NCBI GenBank assembly: GCA_036365145.1
Contig: JAEOAD010001942.1
Span: 1,798,001 to 1,862,000, forward strand
DNA from: Orientallactaga sibirica
Taxonomy: Eukaryota; Chordata; Mammalia; Rodentia; Dipodidae
DNA: 64,000 nt
Reading direction: 5' to 3'
In this document: piece by piece, positions 44,100 through 54,445 of the stretch
Layout: each line of letters opens with the position of its first letter
Numbering within the stretch: the stretch's first letter is position 1
Made by a program: the position numbers and the translations under genes
The notes under the pieces: generated by a model
Database searches by the model: none
The model's input: the letters and a program-made list of their open reading frames with translations, nothing else
Told to the model about the DNA's origin: nothing

Positions 44100-44545
44100 A
44101 AAGCTAACAGTTAATATTATTAGCCTCCCCCCCATAGCACTGAGTCCTGATTAAACAGCTCACATGAACTTGAGGGGCTCAGGCAATAGTATCTGGACTA
44201 TGGGCAGTATTAGTAGGACCATGGGGGCCAGGATTAGACCATAATGTATCCTTATACCCCAATACTACTTCGTGACCAATAGAAGTAGTTGCAGAATTAC
44301 CCATGACCAGTTCTGCTGTTTTAAACAGTATGGTGGCTTGTGCTTGGCCAATACCCACCCTACCAGCAGAGAAAGAGGTGTCACCCTCTACTACCACCAT
44401 AGAAGGGGAGAAAGTATGGTATCATTGGCCTGGACAAGCAGCTATTCCTGCCTCCATTCTGTCCCAAGACAAACAGATGGCATGCATATTGTACAATGGC
44501 AAAGATTTACATTTAATGGTATCCTTAACCAATCTCTCTGTCTGA
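44100..44545 (+). pseudogene. Post-integrase-core region (probable integrase C-terminal part)
   Basis: An 80-codon open frame at 44303-44545 includes K-V-W-Y-H-W-P-G, which resembles the SH3-like C-terminal domain of integrases. Another 112-codon frame overlaps it. The assignment is tentative. A dUTPase, found here in some ERV-L elements, is not recognised. Confidence 0.45.
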
Positions 44546-45004
44546 CCAGGCTAGTCCAGGCCAACTCTGTAGTCTTTTGGGCCTTTGCACAGGTCCACAA
44601 TGTGACTTGATGCTGGATCTATATGGAGCTGCCCCCTGGTGCGGCGGTAGGACTACCATGGCGCGCGGCACCAGACACTTCTGACAACTGGACTGCTTTG
44701 CAGCCATGGAATGTGAATCAGGATGGGACTAACAGAGGCAGCGGATTGAAGCCTTCTTAGGGAAGAACCATGACAATGCTCCCTGCCCCACCGGCCCTGT
44801 TGGGACATGTGAGGTATAATGGGTGAGGCTGAAGGAAAGTGTTTATGTGTGATTGGCAGACATGGTCATACTGTGTGTTGAACAGCAACACGGGGATAGT
44901 TCTCATAGGGAGGTAAATTGTATACCCCCAATGCTCTGTAATGTTACAATATAGAATAAAAGCAGGACACCTTACAATGCACTCTTCCAGACACAAATGG
45001 CCTT
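44546..45004 (+). pseudogene. Possible env surface-subunit remnant
   Basis: Broken frames with N-W-T and tryptophan-rich fragments (for example at 44690-44760 and 44855-44960) in the place expected for env surface sequence. This call rests mainly on position between pol and the transmembrane-like part. Confidence 0.35.
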
Positions 45005-45213
45005 GATATCCATGCAGCGCCTGATGCTACCTACCGAAGACCGTCATAATAGGAGGAAAAGATAATGACATCAAAATACAAGAAAGACTAATTGACAGGG
45101 GGAAGAGGTATGATGGAGAGTAGAGTTGCAAAGGGGAAAGTGGGGGAGGGGAGGGAATAACCATGGGTTATTACTTATAATTATGGAAGATGTCAATAAA
45201 AATAAATAAAAAT
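45005..45213 (+). mobile_element. L1 3' end, 5'-truncated
   Basis: Forward copy with the same 3' UTR as 6625 (reverse). It ends ATGTCAATAAAAATAAATAA. Confidence 0.82.
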
Positions 45214-45217
45214 ATGC

Positions 45218-45424
45218 TGGAGGGATGGCTTCATGGTTAAGGCATTTGCCTACAAAGCCAAAGGACCCAGGTCCTATTCCCCAGGACCCATGTTAGCCAG
45301 ATGCACAAAGGGGCACATGCATCTGGAGTTCGTTTGCAGTGGCTGGAGGCCCTGGTGCACCCCATTCTCTCTCTTTCTTTCTCTTTTTCTCTCTCTCTCT
45401 CCCTCTTTCTCTGTCAAATAAATA
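45218..45424 (+). mobile_element. B2-related SINE type A
   Basis: Forward copy directly in the L1 tail. Confidence 0.9.
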
Positions 45425-45468
45425 ACGAAGTGGAAATTGTTTAGAAAATAAATAAAAGAATACATGAA

Positions 45469-45674
45469 GCCAGGCATGGTGGTGCATGCCTTTAATCCCA
45501 GCACTTGGGAGGCAGAAATAAGAGGATCACTGTGAGTTTGAGGCCACCCTGAGACTACATAGTGAATTCCAGGTCAGCCTGGGCTAGAGCAAGACCAAAA
45601 AAAAAAAAAAAAAAAAGAAAGAAAAAAAGAAAAAAGAAAGAAAGAAAGAAAAAAGAAAGAAAGAAGTAAAAAGA
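45469..45674 (+). mobile_element. B1-like SINE with (GAAA)n tail
   Basis: Forward copy with AGAATACATGA (45458-45468) and AAAATACATGA (45675-45685) flanks. Confidence 0.93.
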
Positions 45675-46165
45675 AAAATACATGATGGGATGGCTGCCCA
45701 TTTACATGTAATAAACGCAGGGGGCATATTTGGGTATGTGGTAGATTTGCTTGGCAGTATCTCCTCACTAAGTGGACAAGACGAATGTACTTGGTGATGT
45801 CCATACATATCTGGCTGAATCCTTACCACTCTCTCATCTTGGCCACATAATTAGGATGTTATAATACATCACTAGCATCAAAGCCACCACTGAGCTGCTC
45901 ATGCCACATGGCGGGTTTTATCTGATGGCTGTATTTGTCCCTGGGGCAGGCACAATAGTCATAGAATTACAAGTAGAAACCCTTCCCCAACACGTAGCAC
46001 AATCCTTGAACATTCTTCAGCACATACTTGACGTACTGTTAGATGAGACTACTCAGATGTAACCCACGTGGTGTTACAGAATAGGATGGCCTTAGATTTA
46101 CTCACGGCTGCCAGGGGGTAGTGGGGGGGAACCTGTGCTCTCTTATATATAGAATGCTATATGTA

Positions 46166-46415
46166 GGGCTGGAGAGATGACTTAGCGGTTAAGCGCTTGC
46201 CTGTGAAGCCTAAAGGACCCCGGTTCGAGGCCCGATTCCCCAGGACCCACGTAAGCCAGATGCACAAGGTGGTGCATGCATCTGGAGTTCGTTTGCAGCG
46301 GCTGGAGGCCCTGGTGCACCCATTCTCTCTCTTTCTGCCTCCTTTTCTGTCTGTTGCTCTTAAATAAATAAATAAAGTACACTTAAACAAACAAATAAAT
46401 AAAAGTACATTTACA

Positions 46416-46462
<47 letters not shown>

Positions 46463-46475
46463 ATTTTTTTAAAAA
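46166..46475 (+). mobile_element. B2-related SINE type A with long (AATA)n tail
   Basis: Forward copy with perfect 15-bp duplication AGAATGCTATATGTA at 46151-46165 and 46476-46490. Confidence 0.96.
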
Positions 46476-46544
46476 AGAATGCTATATGTATATATCCCAG
46501 ACCATGCACAGGATGTAGCACAAACAGTACAAGAAATGGATATC

Positions 46545-46764
46545 AGGCTGGAGAGATGGCTCAGCAGTTAAAGTGCTTGCCTACAAAGCCCAATGACCTG
46601 GGTTTGACTCCCCAGTGCCCATGTAAAGCCAGATGTACAAAGTGGCCCATGCATCTGGAGTTTGCAGTGGCTGGAGGCCCTGGCATGCAATACTCTCTCT
46701 CTCTCTCTCTTTCTCTTTCTCTCTTGCTTTGCTTGCAAATAAATAAAGAAAATATATTTTTTTA
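46545..46764 (+). mobile_element. B2-related SINE type A
   Basis: Forward copy with AAGAAATGGA at 46531-46540 and 46765-46774. Confidence 0.93.
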
Positions 46765-47064
46765 AAGAAATGGAGGTGGAGATTGATTCAATTCAGAAAT
46801 CCACTGAAGACCCCCTCACCTCTTGGTAGGCATCTTTAGGATCTACCAGATGGTGGACCCTCATAAGTTAGCTTTAGTTATGGGTATCTTAGTGGTAGCT
46901 TGCTGTTCTTTATATTGCTTTTGGGGTTTATGTACACAAGGCTCTGCTCTCTGGGCAAACAAGCTTATGATTGACTGGCCCCAAGCCTAGGGGGTGGAAC
47001 GTAGAGGCAGATACCTAAGATGCTAATAGGCTTGACTTCCGCCTGAGCATAGAAGATGGCCACT

Positions 47065-47115
47065 TTGTTATATAACCATGACTCAGCACTTGTTATGTAA
47101 CCATGATTCAGCACT
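47065..47115 (+). promoter_or_regulatory. Tandem 25-26-bp repeats in LTR U3 with AP-1/MARE-like site
   Basis: Repeat 1 (47065-47090) and repeat 2 (47090-47115) share TAACCATGA(C/T)TCAGCACT. TGACTCAGCA at 47079-47088 matches AP-1 and a Maf half-site. The second copy reads TGATTCAGCA. Confidence 0.5.
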
Positions 47116-47143
47116 ATCTGGAGTGTGCCTGAATGTGCACTGG

Positions 47144-47151
47144 CTATATAA
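47144..47151 (+). promoter_or_regulatory. TATA box of the LTR
   Basis: CTATATAA, about 60 bases after the repeated elements. A start site about 30 bases further on would fit. Confidence 0.5.
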
Positions 47152-47296
47152 GCACCCTGTGACTGGAAAGCAACACACTTTGTATTGCACTCCTGCACTG
47201 GTATCTGCAAATGTCTGCACTGTGTGCTTTCTTCCAGCTGGGCTCACCCACTCCACAACTTCTCCTGAGCCTCCCACTCCTGACAGTGGGTGGGTT

Positions 47297-47367
47297 CTAG
47301 GGATCAAACTCTGATACCCGTGCATGCAAAACAAACATTTTATCAACTGAGTTATCTCCTCTGCCCT
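47297..47367 (-). mobile_element. B3/ID-like SINE fragment
   Basis: GGGATCAAACTCTGATACCC...GAGTTATCTCCTCTGCCC, a worn reverse tRNA-like head. Confidence 0.5.
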
Positions 47368-47439
47368 GTCAGTCTTCTTGTCCTGAGAAAAATAAAACAG
47401 TACTTCTGTACTAGGCTCAGAGGCCTTTCTGATAGGGAG

Positions 47440-47580
47440 AGAGAAACATGAAGAACAAAACTCAGAAGGAATGAAAGGGACAGAGGAAGAGGACTGGAAA
47501 AGGAGAGGAAGGAAGAGGAGGGGAGGGGAGGCGAGAGAAGAGAAAAGAGGGGAGGGAGGAAACGGGAAGAAAAGACAGTG
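47440..47580. repeat. Purine-rich tract
   Basis: About 140 bp of GGGAGA/GAAGAG words on the plus strand. Confidence 0.85.
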
Positions 47581-47616
47581 AGGAGCACAGATAGGCTGCA
47601 GAAAGAATATGTGAAG

Positions 47617-47832
47617 GGCTGGAGAGATGGCTTAGTGGTTAAGGCACTTTCCTGCAAAGCCAAAGGACCCAGGTTTGATTCCCCAGGACTTACATAAACC
47701 AGATGCACAAGGTGGGTGCATGTGTCTGGGGTTCATTTGCAGTGGCTAGAGGCCCTGGCACGCCCATTCTCTCTCACACACACAGTATCTGCCTCTCTCT
47801 TTCTCTCTCAAATAAATAAAATATTTTTTAAG
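47617..47832 (+). mobile_element. B2-related SINE type A
   Basis: Forward copy with AAGAATATGTG / AAGAATACGTG flanks. Confidence 0.93.
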
Positions 47833-47847
47833 AAAGAATACGTGGAG

Positions 47848-47998
47848 CCAGGCATGGTGGCACATGCCTATAATCACAGCATCTGGGAGGTGGAGGCAGC
47901 AGGATAGGAAGTCCAGGGTCCTCCTTGGCTACATAGAGAGTTCTGCACCAGCCTGAGCTACACAAGCTCCTATCTCAACAAAAGAAAAGAAAAGACAC
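47848..47998 (+). mobile_element. B1-like SINE
   Basis: Older forward copy (AGCCAGGCATGGTGGCACAT) in which the middle differs from the young B1s. Confidence 0.8.
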
Positions 47999-48271
47999 TT
48001 GCTTACAGCATGAGGGCAGAAGCAAGTAGGCAGAACGTGACTTTTTCCATCTCAGCTGATAACATGCACTTTGAACAACTCAAAATTGACACCTCTACAC
48101 ACATGTGTGTGCCTTATCAGGCTGAATCTAAGGCTGGAGTTGTCCCCAAAGCATTGGCAGGGCAGGTTCCACAAGGGAATGTGCTCAGCTGTTTAGAGAT
48201 GGGCCCAGTTACAATGCCAAACAAAGAAGCACTGGCCACCAGGGTGGTCAGCTCAAAGCACTGATTAGGGG

Positions 48272-48605
48272 GACATATTAGTTACCTTCTCATTTGTTGG
48301 GACAAAGTACCTGACAAAAATCAGTGTAAAGGAGGAAAGGTTTATTTCAGCTTACAGTTCCAAGTCACAACCCAGCATGGCTAGAAAGGCCTGGCAACAG
48401 GAACATGCAACAGAGCTGGTCACATACAGCCCATAGTGACGAACACTGGGCTCAGCAAGATCTATCCTTTTTTATACAGTCCAGGATCTCAGCCCATGGA
48501 ATGGTGCCACCCACAGTTAAGGTGGATTTTCCCACCTCAACCTAATCAACATAATCCCTCATGGGTGATTCTGGGTCCTGCCAAGGTAACAATCAACACA
48601 GACCA
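48272..48605 (-). mobile_element. MaLR-type LTR
   Basis: A reverse LTR with the TTTATTTCAGCTTACAGTTC core and AATGGTGCCACCCACAGTTA near its middle, of the same broad family as 1165-2280. Confidence 0.6.
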
Positions 48606-48990
48606 TCAGAGGGGACATAGTACAGATGTTTTCATGTGCCCTGGGGCTGACTACAAAAAAAGAAGGGATGTTCTACTTATGTGTGTTTGCAGCAAGGACC
48701 TGGGGCATGAAATCTTTATATGCAAGATAGGAGTTTGGCTCAGAGAAGGCTGGTTTTTTACAGTGTTTAGGGCAACATAGACATCTTTATCAGTGCCTAT
48801 GAATATGTCAGGTCCCTGCTTGGGCTCAAGCCTGCTGGCACATCCCAGAGCAGGCAGGACACACTATTTTCTCAGTCAGGATAAAAGAAAAGCAGAGGGA
48901 CCCAGGGAACACCATAGTTTGCAGATGACAGAAAAAGTTCTGAGTGTACTGGCTTTCGGGGTTACAAATCAAGTTTAACAAGCAGGTAAA
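48606..48990. other. No recognisable feature
   Basis: Unique-looking sequence. Short open frames only. Confidence 0.45.
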
Positions 48991-49002
48991 TTTGCAGATA
49001 CA

Positions 49003-49202
49003 TGGACTGGAGAGATGGCTTAGCAGTTAAGGCATTTGTCTGCGAAGCCAAAGGACCTCAGTTCAATTCCCCAGGACCCACGTAAGCCAGATGCACAAAG
49101 TGGAGTATGTTTCTGGAGTTCATTTGTAGTGGTTGGAGGCCCTAGTGCACCCATTATCTCCTCCCTCTTTCTCAAATAAATAAAAATAAAATATTTTTTA
49201 AA
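49003..49202 (+). mobile_element. B2-related SINE type A
   Basis: Forward copy with TTGCAGATACA at 48992-49002 and 49203-49213. Confidence 0.95.
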
Positions 49203-49213
49203 TTGCAGATACA

Positions 49214-49539
49214 GAATCTGCAAAGAATGAGGATCAACAGTCTGTAGCATAAATGTGGCAAGTTATGAAGGAAAGCAAAGCTTCATTGAGGGGGCTTTCT
49301 GAGCTGCCCTGTGGTGTGAGGGGTTCCGAGCTGTGGGTGTCAGAGCCATCCTCCTGGAGACCCTGCACTAAGGGTTTGCTAAGCCGTTGTTGGCTGGTGA
49401 CAACACACAAAGCACAAAGCACATTGTAGAAGCTGCCTCTTTGAGCACATGCAACTCATGTTTACTGAAGGTAGCAGGAAGGCTGGTTTGGATCCCATGT
49501 TGCCTTTTGCTGGCTGGGGCGTCTTGGTCATAGCAATGA
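49214..49539. other. No recognisable feature
   Basis: Unique-looking sequence between two SINEs. Confidence 0.45.
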
Positions 49540-49794
49540 CTTTTTTTTTAGAGAGAGAGACAGAGAGAGAGGGAGAGGAGGACAGGTAGAGATGGGCACA
49601 CCAGCAGTCTCTCAGCCGCTGCGAACAAAATCCAGATGTGTGCGCCCCCTTGTGGTCAAGTGCGACATTGCGCCCTTGCGTCACTTTGCATCAGCTAAAA
49701 GTGGGACCTGGAGATTGGAACCACTGGAGATTGGAACCAGCATTATTAGGCTTAGGAGGCAGGCACCTTAACTGCCAAGCCATCTCTCCAGCCC
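49540..49794 (-). mobile_element. B2-related SINE type B
   Basis: Reverse copy with the doubled GGAGATTGGAACC unit that also marks the copy at 26333. Confidence 0.93.
49642..49655 (-). promoter_or_regulatory. CTCF-motif-like site in SINE type B
   Basis: Complement of CCACAAGGGGGCGC, intact. Confidence 0.45.
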
Positions 49795-50014
49795 GGAAAA
49801 TTCATTTTAAACTACTGTCCAATATTTCAGGAATGCAAAAAATTAAAACACACACACAGTGCTTACATATCTATCTACCAGGGTGAAGACATGAAGCTGC
49901 AAATTCAAAGTGGCTTTGTAATATGTCATCAACTTGGCTGGACTGAATGACATTCCCCAGAACTACCCTCTCTGTAGATTCCTGCTTCAGGAATGTTACA
50001 AGAAATGTTTTCTG

Positions 50015-50169
50015 CCGGGCATGGTGGCTCAAGCCTTTAATCCCAGCACTCAGGAGGCAAAGGTAGGAGGATTGCTGTGAGTTTGAGGCCACCCTGAGAC
50101 TACATAGCGAATTCCAGGTCAGTCTGAGCTAGAGTGAGACCCTACCTCAAAAAACCAAAAAGAAACAAA
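50015..50169 (+). mobile_element. B1-like SINE
   Basis: Forward copy with perfect 15-bp duplication AAGAAATGTTTTCTG at 50000-50014 and 50170-50184. Confidence 0.95.
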
Positions 50170-50309
50170 AAGAAATGTTTTCTGAGGTTTGGTACACAGA
50201 GCTTAAGCAACAGTTATCTGTTCTTTATACATGGAAGGAAGGTCATGGAAGTTGTGTATTTTGTATGCCTGGTCTCTCTGTGTACCTTCTTGGCAGGGGC
50301 AACATACTG

Positions 50310-50873
50310 TGTGGTGGTTTAGGTGGAAAGTGCATAGCCTCATATGTTTGTGCTGGTGGAGCTTTTGGAAGGTGGAGTCTTTTCGATTTTATTTATTTAT
50401 TTGAGAATGAGAGAGAGAAAGAAGCAGAGAGAGAGAGAGGCAGATAGAGAATGGGTGCACCAGGGCCTTCAGCTGCTATGAACGAACTCCAGACATATGT
50501 GCCACCTTGTGCATCTGGCTTACATGGGTCCTAGAGAATTAAACCTGGGTCCTTTGCCTTTGCAGGCAAACGCCTTAACTGCTAAGCTATCTCTCCAGTC
50601 CAGAAGGTGGAGTCTTGTTGGAGGAGGTATGTCACTGGGGGTGAACCTTTAGATTTTACAATCCAGTCCTTTTGCCAGTCCTAGGGAGCACACTTTTGCT
50701 GTTTCCTCCAAGTTGATGTGACAAGACGTGATGTCCTGCTCTCTGTCCTTGCCATGCTTTCTCTGCCATGATGAAACGTGCCCTCAAAACTTGTAAGCCA
50801 AAACAAACCCTCTCCTTCCATAGGCTGTTTGTGGTTGGGTGTTTTGTCCCAGCAGCAAGATGGTAAGTGCTGC
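50310..50873 (+). mobile_element. MaLR-type LTR, interrupted
   Basis: Starts TGTGGTGGTTTAGG and holds GGAGGTATGTCACTGGGGGT, a GTAAGCCAAAACAAACCC stretch and GTTTTGTCCCAGCAGCAAGA near the end. Split by a SINE. Confidence 0.7.
50382..50602 (-). mobile_element. B2-related SINE type A
   Basis: Reverse copy inside the LTR, with GAAGGTGGAGTCTT at 50368-50381 and 50603-50616. Confidence 0.95.
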
Positions 50874-50959
50874 ACTGCTCAGTCTTGCCCTTCTTGCTTA
50901 TGCCTTCAGTTGCTGCAATGCTGTGGTCCCCCCTAAGGCCAGCCCAGGAGGGACAGCAG

Positions 50960-51390
50960 GGTCTTTGCTGAGTTGGGGTGAGGAGTGCGGAATCACTACA
51001 CAGACTCGGGGAGTTGGGTGGAAGCAGCAGAAGGCGAGCTGCCGCAAAACTTGTTTACTGAGGAAGTGCACGTGGGTTTTAAGGGGCTTGACTGGCTAAT
51101 CATTGTATGGGGTGGTCCCCTTTTTGTGACCAATGGCAGCCTGTCTCTGGACAGGTCATCTCGTAGCAGGCTTCTAACGAGCATGGGACTGTAACTGTTA
51201 TCACGCCAGGCCTGCGCAGAACGCCATGTTCACGGAAGCCACTTCCTGGTTTCTTCTGCCATGTGGTCTGGCTAGGACCAGGCCTGTATTGTGCCATACT
51301 GCAACTAATGCAACAGTGTACGTCTACCTCGTGACAAAGGGTGTCAGCCTCCCTTGTGGGACAGAAAGCAAGAAGTGGAGAGTAACTGAC
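50960..51390 (-). mobile_element. Possible ERV LTR (reverse)
   Basis: CpG-containing stretch with GCGAGCTGCCGCAAAACTTG and TTTACTGAGGAAGTGC, which read like the complement of an LTR R/U5 with its polyadenylation area. No clean ends or target duplication were found. Confidence 0.35.
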
Positions 51391-51590
51391 ACAACTTCCC
51401 ATCCATCCCTGGGCTTCAAATCATGCTTGTGGTTTCTGTTGCTTTCATTCTTCCCAATAGATGGCCTGCCTTGTGGGCTTCAAGTTCTACCATCAGAGAA
51501 GACAGCAGCTTTCCAAAAACATTACTTAACCAGCTCCCATAATTGCATAATGTCAAATCTTTAACAAAGAATATGTATGAAAAAAAGAGA

Positions 51591-51740
51591 GCAAGGCATG
51601 ATGGTGCTGCCTGTAATCCCAGCACTTGGGAGGCAAAGGTAGGAGGATCACTGCAAGTTCAAGGTTAGTTTAGACTACATCATGAGTTCCAGGTCATCCA
51701 GGGCTACTTAGCAAGGCCCTGTTTCAAAAAAGAAAAAAGG
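51591..51740 (+). mobile_element. Old B1-like SINE
   Basis: Worn forward copy (GCAAGGCATGATGGTGCTGC). Confidence 0.8.
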
Positions 51741-51742
51741 AC

Positions 51743-51880
51743 CTGGGCTTGGTGGCACATGCCTTTAATCCCAGCTCTTGGGAGGCAGCGGTAGGAGGAT
51801 CACCATGAGTTTGAGGCCACCCAGAGACTACATAGTGAGTTCCAGGTCAGCCTGGGCTAGAGTGAGACACTACCTCGGAA

Positions 51881-51912
<32 letters not shown>

Positions 51913-51948
51913 AAAGAAAAGAAAAGAAAAGAAAAGGAAAGAAAAAAG
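51743..51948 (+). mobile_element. B1-like SINE with (GAAA)n tail
   Basis: Forward copy landed in the A tail of the previous one and ending in AAAG/AAAAG repeats. Confidence 0.9.
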
Positions 51949-52178
51949 GGTCTGGAGAGATGGCTTAGCAGTTAAGGCACTTGCTTGCAAAGCCTAAGGA
52001 TCCATGTTTGACTCTCCAGAGCCCATGTAAGCCAGATGTATAAGGTGATGTAAGGGCATGGGGTCTCACATGTGCACAAGATGGCACATGTGACTGGAGT
52101 TCAATTGTAGTGGCTGGAGGCCCTGTCGCACCAGCTCTCTCTTTCTTCCCCTCCCATAGAAAAAGAAAAAAGAAGAGT
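51949..52178 (+). mobile_element. B2-related SINE type C
   Basis: Forward copy with the type C block (GGGTCTCACATGTGCACAAG), in the B1 tail. Confidence 0.85.
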
Positions 52179-52189
52179 GCAGATGTGGA

Positions 52190-52292
52190 GGAAATGAACC
52201 CCTATATACTCACTGCAAATCAGCAAAGCTACTATAGAAATCAGGATAGAGATTCCTCAGAAAATGGAAACCCATCCCCATCCTCCATCTCA
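52190..52292 (+). mobile_element. Old L1 fragment
   Basis: AAAGCTACTATAGAAATCAG and AGATTCCTCAGAAAATGGAA match the widely shared old L1 3'-region phrase ('TATGGAGATTCCTCA...' type). Confidence 0.6.
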
Positions 52293-52309
52293 AAAAATAC
52301 AGAGATCAG

Positions 52310-52481
52310 CCAGGCATGGTGGTGCATGGCTTTAATCCCAGTGCTTGGGGTTAGAGGTAGGAGGATCTCCGTGAGTTCGAGGCCACCTTGAGACTACATA
52401 GTGAATTCCAGGTCAGCCTGAGCCAGAGTGAGACCCTACCTCAAAAAACTAAAGTAAATAAATAAACAAATAAAAGATTTT
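52310..52481 (+). mobile_element. B1-like SINE
   Basis: Forward copy with a perfect 17-bp duplication AAAAATACAGAGATCAG at 52293-52309 and 52482-52498. Confidence 0.95.
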
Positions 52482-52498
52482 AAAAATACAGAGATCAG

Positions 52499-53018
52499 AA
52501 ATGGATGAATATATGTATAGATTGATAAATACATAGGTAGATGATAGATAGTAGATAGATATTATACAGGCAAATGAAAGACAGATAATATATTTTTGTA
52601 CCTCTGGCTGATACACCCTATGTATTTCTAACTGATTACATCCCTTCCATCCCCCGACCAGACATAAAGGATCTCAAATGTATTGTTTCTCAGTCTTTTT
52701 TTCCTCTAGATGTGAATGTCTATAAATGATATACGGACTCAGCTATCAGAGTTTCATTGATATTAATGCTAAGCACACAGGAACGCAAGAGCTCTATCTT
52801 GGCTAGTGATTCTTGGGTCCTTCTGGCCCCACAAAGTGTCTCTGCAGTTACCTCTTTGACACTAAAGGCACATCTCACATGAACCCACAAACCTCTTTGT
52901 CCACAAAGGTTCCATACAGCGATATGTCTCCTTTCTTATTTCTAAGCCCGAGAGACTGTGACCCTGGCCATAGCTAGTGGGGCCCCAAAGACTGTTCCTT
53001 CTCCAGATGGCCCGTCAC
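52499..53018. other. No recognisable feature
   Basis: AT-rich lead with (GATA)-type words at about 52540-52560, then unique-looking sequence. Confidence 0.45.
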
Positions 53019-53604
53019 ACCTCAGTCAAGATGCCATTTTCTTGCATCTGCCACAATACCACACATCTTCCCCCCCAGTCCCAAAGATTAGGCTTAGTCT
53101 GGGCCCAGTGTCCCCACACAGACTCTCATTAAAGCAGGGCCCTTCCTCTTGTGTCTTTTAGCCTTCAGACCCCTAAGCAGTACCTTCTCCGCATGTGATC
53201 AACCCAAAGAATCAAAACCTCATTTGCATCACCACTGACAGGGAGTGTTCCTTCTCCACCCATCCACAAGCAGAGACTGTTGACTCACACTCACACCTTA
53301 AAACCAGATAGCCAGAGAAGGGAGGGGGCGTCATTTTCTTCAGTGGTGTAGCCACTGGTGAGTTGCCTATGACTATTAAATAACCCCTGTGGTAGTTTGA
53401 ATATATGTCCCCCAATATATTCAGTGGTTTATTACTTATAGTTTGCATCTGCAATCACCTTGCTAGAGGCAAGGTCACTGGGGGCCCCGGTCTTAAGGTG
53501 TGGTGATGGTTTTAGCAGGAGTTCCTGAAGTGTGCTGTGTGGGCCTGCTTGGCCCTGTGGAGAGCAGGCCGTTTCTCTTGCCATTATGGAACTTCCCTGG
53601 ATCT
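53019..53604 (+). repeat. Tandem duplication, copy 1 (shorter)
   Basis: Runs from CTCAGTCAAGATGCC to GAACTTCCCTGGATCTCAG. It matches copy 2 in order but lacks many short stretches. A MaLR-like LTR segment (TAGTTTGAATATATGTCCCC) lies at about 53393-53604. Confidence 0.88.
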
Positions 53605-53611
53605 CAGATGC

Positions 53612-54445
53612 CATAATGCCGTCTCAGTCAAGGATGCCCTTGCATCTGTGCCCAATACCACACATCTTCCCCCCCAGTCCCAAAGATTAGGCTTAGTCTG
53701 GGCCCAGTGTCCCCACACAGACTCTCATTAAAGCAGGGCCCTTCCTCTTGTGTAAATTTTAGCCTTCAGACCCTGTAAAAGCAGAGTACCGGTTTTCTAC
53801 CCCATGTGATCAACCCAAAAGAATCAAAACCTCATTTGCATCACCACTGATGCAAACTCTTTGGGAGTGTGGAGAAGGAACCCTTCTCCTATGGTTTATT
53901 TTGTCCCCATCCACAAGCAGAAAAAGACTGTTGACAGTTCCAGGAGCCGCTGCTGAGACTCACACCTTAAAACCAGATAGCCAGAGAAGATGGGAGGGGC
54001 AAAAGGGCTACCATTTTCTTCAGTGGTGTAGCCACTGGTGAGTTGTTAAAATGTTTACTCTGTGCCCTATGACTATCTTAAGTTTAAACCTTTAACCAAT
54101 GTGTGATAGTTATAAATCTAGCTAAATATTGGGGGCCAGGAAGGTAGTTTGAATATAATCCCCCAATATAGGGGTTTATTACTTATAGTTTGCATCTGCA
54201 ATCACCTTGCTAGAGCACCAAGGTCACTGGGAGCCCAGTCTTAGGTGTAGTGATGGTTTGATAAAGATATGTTTGAGGGAGTCCATTGTGGTGGTTTGAG
54301 TCAGGTGTCCCCCATAGACTTAGGTATTCTGAATGCCAGGTACCAGCTGATGGAAATTTGGGAACTAACGTCTCCTGGAGGCAGTGTATTTTGCTGTGTG
54401 GGCTGTGGGCTTATGCAGGTGTTATATGGAACTTCCCTGGATCAG
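53612..54445 (+). repeat. Tandem duplication, copy 2 (longer)
   Basis: Begins TCTCAGTCAAGGATGCCC and ends at TATGGAACTTCCCTGGATC (about 54425-54441). A roughly 110-base block (about 53655-53752) is identical to 53058-53155. Elsewhere the copies differ mainly by insertions in this one, such as around 53855-53900 and 54040-54140. The MaLR-like LTR segment recurs at about 54145. Confidence 0.88.

Larger units (their letters stand above)
45686..46990 (+). pseudogene. Env transmembrane-subunit remnant
   Basis: About 45960-46130 codes a heptad-like helix leading to an L-Q-N-R motif at 46074-46085 (frame 46074) and a following G-G-T-C-A-L-L stretch, the hallmark of class I-type transmembrane subunits. 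An in-frame stop and a shift fall in the stretch between them, and the conserved double cysteine after it is not intact. A hydrophobic anchor and cytoplasmic tail run open from 46868 to TAG at 46988-46990. Two type A SINEs interrupt the region. It is non-functional as read. Confidence 0.72.
41268..47285 (+). mobile_element. Decayed ERV-L-like provirus with env-like region and 3' LTR
   Basis: Plus-strand order: end of reverse transcriptase, RNase H, integrase, a C-terminal integrase/spacer part, an env-like surface part, an env-like transmembrane part, then an LTR. Gag, protease, most of reverse transcriptase and the 5' LTR are not in the window. At least eight SINE or L1 insertions, several frame changes and stops break it. 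Class III (ERV-L) identity rests on pol features from recall of the family. Whether pol and env belong to one provirus is inference from order, strand and adjacency. Confidence 0.72.
46995..47285 (+). repeat. 3' LTR of the ERV-L-like/env provirus
   Basis: Starts TGGAACGTAGAGG right after the env-like stop and a short purine run (AGGGGG). It ends CACTCCTGACA. It contains two direct repeats and a TATA element, as expected of U3. Confidence 0.6.

Noticed and set aside
44303..44545. A dUTPase domain after integrase
   Set aside because: I could not find its conserved motifs. The K-V-W-Y stretch fits an integrase C-terminal domain better.
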